The notes below the pieces were generated by a model, which did no database searches, was not told the origin of the DNA, and was given only the letters and a program-made list of their open reading frames with translations. Positions 32,190 to 35,438 of a stretch of 35,438 nt of DNA are shown piece after piece; within the stretch, counting starts at the first letter, position 1, and every line of letters begins with the position of its first letter. The position numbers and the translations under genes are program-made. This stretch comes from Candidatus Neomicrothrix sp. UBA2131 (lineage in GTDB: Bacteria; Actinomycetota; Acidimicrobiia; Acidimicrobiales; MedAcidi-G1), in assembly GCA_002329075.1 (NCBI GenBank), contig DCXR01000003.1:1-35438 (forward strand). Reading direction: 5' to 3'.

Positions 32190-32876
32190 ATGGCCCGGAA
32201 CCTGGTCAGCCGACGCCGGCCGTCGGGGCGGATGGTTCGGGTGCTGGTCTCCGAGGTCGTCGACGGCGATCTCGCCGTCGACGGTCCGACCGGTGCCCTT
32301 TCCCAGCGCCGCGAGGCGTTGTGGCCCGGACCGTGGACCTGGCTTCGCCAGGTCCACGGGGACCGGGTGATCCTGGTCGAAGAACCCGGTGGCGGTGCCG
32401 GATCCGAGGCGGATGCCTCCGTCACCGTGCAGGCCGACACCGCTCTCAGCATTCAGGTTGCCGACTGCGCCCCCGTGGCACTCGTCTCGCCCGGGGGGCT
32501 TGCCGTGGCGCATGTGGGTTGGCGAGGCCTCCAGGTGGGCGTCCTGGAGCGGACCTCGAAACTCCTGGCGCGGGTGGCGCCGGGACCCCAGGAGGCGGTC
32601 GTGGGCCCGTGCATCCGCGCCTGTTGCTACGAGTTCGGCGACTCGGACCTCGAGGTCCTCTGTGGGCAGTTCGGCGATGACGTGCGGGCGTTGACCTCCG
32701 ACGGCAGGCCTGCGCTCGACCTGCCGGCCGGCGTGCGCATCGACCTCGAGCGCTGTGGGGTGGTTGACATCGAGTTCGACGGAGTGTGCACCGGCTGCGA
32801 CGAGCGGTACTGGTCGCATCGCATGGGCGGCTCGACGCTCCGGCAGGCGATGGTGGCCTGGATGGCGGCACCATGA
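32190..32876 (+). CDS. pgeF: PgeF/YlmD laccase-domain protein
   Basis: A 228 aa protein of the former polyphenol oxidase family (DUF152). The E. coli member (YfiH/PgeF) hydrolyses a wrongly built peptidoglycan precursor carrying L-Ser. The metal ligands are clear: QVHG (H56), ADC (C93) and AHVGWRG (H108), plus GPCIRACCYEFG and CTGCDERYWSHRMGG. An alternative start is the ATG at 32232. It is coupled to the yggS homologue by ATGA, the usual pairing after ftsZ in Gram-positive bacteria. Confidence 0.9.
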   Translation: MARNLVSRRRPSGRMVRVLVSEVVDGDLAVDGPTGALSQRREALWPGPWTWLRQVHGDRVILVEEPGGGAGSEADASVTVQADTALSIQVADCAPVALVSPGGLAVAHVGWRGLQVGVLERTSKLLARVAPGPQEAVVGPCIRACCYEFGDSDLEVLCGQFGDDVRALTSDGRPALDLPAGVRIDLERCGVVDIEFDGVCTGCDERYWSHRMGGSTLRQAMVAWMAAP

Positions 32877-33538
32877 ATGGGTCCCTCGACCCGGGTGCCG
32901 CAATCGAGCGCATCGAAGCATTCTCAGCCAACCTGGCGCAACGCAGTTCCGGCCGTACCCGGCTGCTCCCCGTCACGAAGGCGTTTCCGATCACAGCGGT
33001 CGAGGCCGTGCGGCGGGCAGGACTCCGGGAGGTCGGAGAGAACTACGCCCAGGAGTTGCTGGCCAAGCATGGGGACCCGGTCGGTGGCGGACCCGGGGAC
33101 ATGGCCTGGCACCTGGTCGGCCGCCTCCAGCGCAACAAGGTCCGACGGCTCGCCGGGATCGTGGCCCTCTGGCAGACGATAGACCGGGTCGAGTTGCTCG
33201 ACGAGGTAGCCCGACGGGACCCGACGGCGAAGGTCCTCGTACAGGTCGACGCCGTGGGGCGTCCCGGCCGCGGGGGCTGCAGCCCGGGTGAGGTCGAGGG
33301 GCTGGTCGCCCACGGCACTGATCTCGGGCTGGAGGTACGTGGCCTGATGACCGTCGGGGCTCCTGGCGAGGTCGATGCCACCCGTGACGCGTTCACCACC
33401 GTCGCTGATCTCGCCGAGAGCCTGGGGTTGCCGGAGGTATCGATGGGAATGACCGACGACTTCGAGATCGCCATCGACTGTGGATCAACGCTGGTGCGTG
33501 TGGGTCGTGCCCTGTTCGGGGATCGCCCCACCACATAG
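32873..33538 (+). CDS. YggS-family pyridoxal phosphate homeostasis protein
   Basis: A 221 aa PLP-binding barrel protein (YggS/YlmE/PLPBP) that helps balance vitamin B6 and amino-acid pools. The PLP lysine is K36 in LLPVTKAFP. Other signatures are REVGENYAQELLAK, WHLVGRLQRNKVR, LVQVDAVGRPGRGGC, GLEVRGLMTVG, SMGMTDDFEIAIDCGSTLVRVGRALFG. It overlaps pgeF by 4 bases. The usual MSxDxxxAI motif reads SMGMTDDFEIAI. Confidence 0.92.
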   Translation: MNGSLDPGAAIERIEAFSANLAQRSSGRTRLLPVTKAFPITAVEAVRRAGLREVGENYAQELLAKHGDPVGGGPGDMAWHLVGRLQRNKVRRLAGIVALWQTIDRVELLDEVARRDPTAKVLVQVDAVGRPGRGGCSPGEVEGLVAHGTDLGLEVRGLMTVGAPGEVDATRDAFTTVADLAESLGLPEVSMGMTDDFEIAIDCGSTLVRVGRALFGDRPTT

Positions 33539-33607
33539 CAGCACATGGAAGACCGGCCGCCGGTCCCGAACCCCCCGGCATGCCCCCCTACGGGGCTCCG
33601 GTGGCAG

Positions 33608-33613
33608 TACGCT
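33608..33613 (+). promoter_or_regulatory. candidate -10 element of sepF
   Basis: TACGCT followed by 7 bases and the ATG at 33621. No ribosome site lies in between, so a leaderless sepF mRNA is suggested. Confidence 0.5.
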
Positions 33614-33620
33614 CCGCTGG

Positions 33621-34130
33621 ATGCTGAAGAAGTTCATGCTCTACCTCGGCCTCGGGCCCGACGAGGCATACGAGGAGTTCGACGCCGGAGATCCGGCGCC
33701 GCGTGGACCGCTCTCTTCGAGCGAGTTCGTCGAAGCCCGCTCCGACGTCACCGGCCGTTCCCTGTGGGCCGTGGACGGGCCTTCGAGCACAGTGCGGGCG
33801 GTCGCCCCGGTGACGACTGGAACCGTCAAGCGGATTCCGCCACCCGTTGCATCGCGCCCTTATACGGTCGCACCAACCTCATTCGAGGACGTCCAGGAGA
33901 TGGCCGACCGATTCGTCTCCGAACAGCCGGTGATCGTCAACCTCCAGGGTGTCGAGGGCGAGCTGTCCCGACGAATCATCGACTTTGCGAGCGGCGTCTG
34001 TTACGGCGTTGGTGGAGAGATGGAGAAGGTCACCAACCAGGTGTACCTGCTCACACCCACGAACGTCGAGGTTTCGGCAGCCGACCGCCACCTCCTCGAG
34101 TATCCCGACAGTCCCGACAGCCCCGGCTGA
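33621..34130 (+). CDS. sepF: Cell division protein SepF
   Basis: A membrane-binding partner of FtsZ; 169 aa. The N-terminal amphipathic helix MLKKFMLYLGLGPDEAYEEF anchors to the membrane. A variable linker (about 21-80) is followed by the core YTVAPTSFEDVQEMADRFVSEQPVIVNLQGVEGELSRRIIDFASGVCYGVGGEMEKVTNQVYLLTPTNVEVS, which dimerises and binds the FtsZ C-terminal peptide. In actinobacteria SepF is the main ring anchor. It starts 82 bases after the yggS homologue, at an ATG preceded by a -10-like TACGCT. An in-frame open stretch upstream to 33480 lies inside yggS and was not used. Confidence 0.95.
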   Translation: MLKKFMLYLGLGPDEAYEEFDAGDPAPRGPLSSSEFVEARSDVTGRSLWAVDGPSSTVRAVAPVTTGTVKRIPPPVASRPYTVAPTSFEDVQEMADRFVSEQPVIVNLQGVEGELSRRIIDFASGVCYGVGGEMEKVTNQVYLLTPTNVEVSAADRHLLEYPDSPDSPG

Positions 34131-34154
34131 GCCGGCGGAGTTCGGAGTTCGACC

Positions 34155-34409
34155 ATGGGAATCGTCTGTCTGGTCCTGACCCTGTACTTTTGGATCCTGC
34201 TCCTGCGCGTCATCTCGAGTTGGTTCCCGATCTCCCCCCATGGAACGGCGGCATCATTCGTCGGGTTCCTCCTGCTGGTCACGGATCCCGTGCTGGTGCC
34301 CCTCCGCCGGATCCTGCCCCCGGTCCGCCTTGGCAACGTCGGCCTGGACCTGTCGCCCCTGGTCGCCTTCTTCGGGCTGATCTTCCTCCAACGGCTGGTC
34401 TGCTACTGA
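34155..34409 (+). CDS. YggT-family membrane protein
   Basis: An 84 aa integral membrane protein (YggT/YlmG). Two hydrophobic helices flank the typical central part: LLRVISSWFP, VTDPVLVPLRRILPPV, LDLSPLVAFFGLIFLQRLV. The family is found between sepF and divIVA in many Gram-positive bacteria. Its function is not settled; links to division or osmotic tolerance are reported in some species. A Shine-Dalgarno-like GGAG lies about 10-15 bases upstream of the ATG. Confidence 0.9.
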   Translation: MGIVCLVLTLYFWILLLRVISSWFPISPHGTAASFVGFLLLVTDPVLVPLRRILPPVRLGNVGLDLSPLVAFFGLIFLQRLVCY

Positions 34410-34453
34410 TCGAACAGGGTCGTGGGTGCCCCCATCGGGGAATGTCGCGGCGG

Positions 34454-34459
34454 TACGCT
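34454..34459 (+). promoter_or_regulatory. candidate -10 element of divIVA
   Basis: TACGCT, 7 bases, then ATG at 34467: the same arrangement as sepF and the AlaC-like gene. Confidence 0.5.
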
Positions 34460-34466
34460 CGTGTCC

Positions 34467-35234
34467 ATGGACGGCTCCGACATCCTCCGTGAACTCGAGG
34501 ACACCCAGTTCCCACAGAAGTTGCGTGGCTACGACCCCGCCCGGGTCGATGCGTTGATCGACCGTGCCACCCGGGAGATCGCCGACCTCCGTGCCGAGCG
34601 CCGGGCGGCACTCGACCGTGCGGAGATGGCCGAGAAGCGCATCGACCAGGAGTTGGACGCCACACAGAAGGCACGGACCACGGCTGAGGCAGAGATCGCC
34701 ACCGCCGAGGCCAAGGGGCGGCGCTTCGTGGCCGAAGCCGAGGCCGAGGCGGCGACGCTGCGGTCGGCGGCCGAGGCTGAGGTCCGGGCAGCCATCGAGG
34801 CAGCTCGCCAGCGCCTGCTCGACGAGACGACGGTCCTCGAGGTGGCACGCGATGCCGTGAGGGACGACATCAGCATCATGGAGCGCCATATCGATGCCCA
34901 CCGAGAGCGACTCCTGAGCACGCTCGGCGACCTCCGCAAGTTGGTCGAGATGGCGCCTGCACGGCCCGTGGCAGAGGGACGGACCCCCGGTGAGGAGCGA
35001 CGCCCAGCGGAGTCGGAGCCCGCCGGGGCGGAATCCGCCCCCACCCAGGCTGAGCCGGACGAGGTGCAGGATTCCGCCGGCCAGGAACCTCCGGCGCCCC
35101 TGGTGGAGTCCGGGGATCGCCCTGCAGGCCTGCCGACCCTGGCCGTGCCCGGTGGCGGCCTCCTCGACGAACTACGGCAGTCGGTCGGCAGCGAGGGCGC
35201 GGCCATGGATGCCTTTTTCACCGACGACGAGTGA
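34467..35234 (+). CDS. divIVA: DivIVA/Wag31-family polar growth protein
   Basis: A 255 aa coiled-coil scaffold that marks curved membranes, and in actinobacteria directs growth at the cell poles. The N-terminal membrane-binding domain has QFPQKLRGYDPARVDALIDRATREI. A long Ala/Glu/Arg coiled coil follows (about 40-165). A second, unstructured acidic part (about 170-255) is rich in Pro, Glu and Ala and ends LRQSVGSEGAAMDAFFTDDE. Start ATG 34467 has no ribosome site but a -10-like TACGCT 7 bases ahead; the GTG-type starts upstream would add unlike residues. It closes the cluster. Confidence 0.92.
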   Translation: MDGSDILRELEDTQFPQKLRGYDPARVDALIDRATREIADLRAERRAALDRAEMAEKRIDQELDATQKARTTAEAEIATAEAKGRRFVAEAEAEAATLRSAAEAEVRAAIEAARQRLLDETTVLEVARDAVRDDISIMERHIDAHRERLLSTLGDLRKLVEMAPARPVAEGRTPGEERRPAESEPAGAESAPTQAEPDEVQDSAGQEPPAPLVESGDRPAGLPTLAVPGGGLLDELRQSVGSEGAAMDAFFTDDE

Positions 35235-35252
35235 TCTGGCCCGGTCACGGCC

Positions 35253-35267
35253 CGGGTGTGGTACCCG
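35253..35267 (+). terminator. weak hairpin after divIVA
   Basis: CGGGT and ACCCG pair around a GTGGT loop, 18 bases after the divIVA stop. No T-run follows, so it is a weak terminator candidate at best. Confidence 0.25.
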
Positions 35268-35302
35268 AGTCGCTTGATCACCCGCAGCGGAGCGGCCCCC
35301 CG

Positions 35303-35308
35303 GTACGA
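35303..35308 (+). promoter_or_regulatory. candidate -10 for the next gene
   Basis: TACGAT lies about 92 bases before the ATG at 35401. A second candidate is TAGACG at 35381-35386. Neither has a clear -35. Confidence 0.3.
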
Positions 35309-35328
35309 TGCCCCCCGCTCGGTGCACT

Positions 35329-35352
35329 GGTGATCCGGTGATCCGGTGATCC
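35329..35352 (+). repeat. Three tandem 8-bp repeats
   Basis: GGTGATCC occurs three times without a gap, directly followed by a GC-rich hairpin (GCCCC-GTC-GGGGC). It lies in the leader or promoter of the next gene. Confidence 0.85.
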
Positions 35353-35400
35353 GGGGCCCCGTCGGGGCTCCCGGGGCGGGTAGACGATCAGGAGATTGCC

Positions 35401-35438
35401 ATGGCCACGAAGAAGACGAGCAAGGCGGCGAAGAAGGC
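35401..35438 (+). CDS. Lysine-rich N-terminus of the next protein (cut by window)
   Basis: Only 12 codons are present: MATKKTSKAAKK. AGGAG lies 7 bases upstream of the ATG (CAGGAGATTGCC), so it is a real start. Similar Ala/Lys-rich heads occur in actinobacterial DksA/TraR-type zinc-finger proteins that often follow divIVA, and in histone-like proteins. The product cannot be decided from this fragment. Confidence 0.6.
   Translation, partial: MATKKTSKAAKK

Noticed and set aside
30987..32921. 644-codon open frame antisense to ftsZ and pgeF, and similar long antisense frames under exoN/uvrC-like, trpD and murD genes
   Set aside because: Such frames are usual in GC-rich coding DNA; the sense strand encodes clear conserved proteins and the antisense translations show no domain.

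Overview
This GC-rich window comes from a high-GC Gram-positive bacterium of the phylum Actinomycetota, most likely class Acidimicrobiia. The evidence is a WhiB regulator, an MtrA/MtrB/LpqB-like signalling set, a DUF3040 protein, a PimB'-like mannosyltransferase, SepF and DivIVA (Wag31) beside FtsZ with no FtsA, and frequent GTG/TTG starts. The class assignment is inference. Gene content and order broadly resemble the Mycobacterium tuberculosis segment between trpD (Rv2192c) and wag31 (Rv2145c), with large differences in between.

Left part (1-9 kb). The window opens inside the RNase P RNA gene (rnpB, minus strand, its 3' end lying off the left edge). A whiB gene, trpD, and a minus-strand DEDDh exonuclease/GIY-YIG (UvrC-like) nuclease follow. 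The nuclease promoter carries a perfect LexA (SOS) box. Then come a small four-cysteine protein, queG, a GT4 mannosyltransferase, an SRPBCC protein, an AlaC-type aminotransferase and phosphofructokinase.

Middle (9-17.6 kb). A minus-strand block holds a small membrane protein, an inositol-monophosphatase-family enzyme and an mtrA-mtrB-lpqB-like operon. On the plus strand are a Nudix hydrolase, dinB, a DUF3040 membrane protein, a ROK sugar kinase, a small conserved protein, an HNH endonuclease and a lipoate-ligase-like protein.

Right part (17.6-35.4 kb). This is the dcw (division and cell wall) cluster: mraZ, rsmH, ftsL, ftsI, murE, mraY, murD, ftsW, murG, murC, murB, ftsQ, ftsZ, pgeF, yggS, sepF, yggT, divIVA, then the start of a lysine-rich protein. 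From rsmH to ftsQ nearly every gene overlaps the next by 4 or 8 bases, so translation is probably coupled. murF, ddl and ftsA are absent from the cluster.

Regulation visible in the sequence includes a 10-bp-periodic MraZ operator over the mraZ promoter, a very long RNA hairpin between mraZ and rsmH at the position of the actinobacterial mraW RNA, a separate sigma-70-like promoter for ftsZ, and many starts lying 6-8 nt after a -10-like hexamer, which suggests widespread leaderless mRNAs. No tRNA, rRNA, CRISPR array, insertion sequence or prophage was seen. The region looks like ordinary core chromosome.
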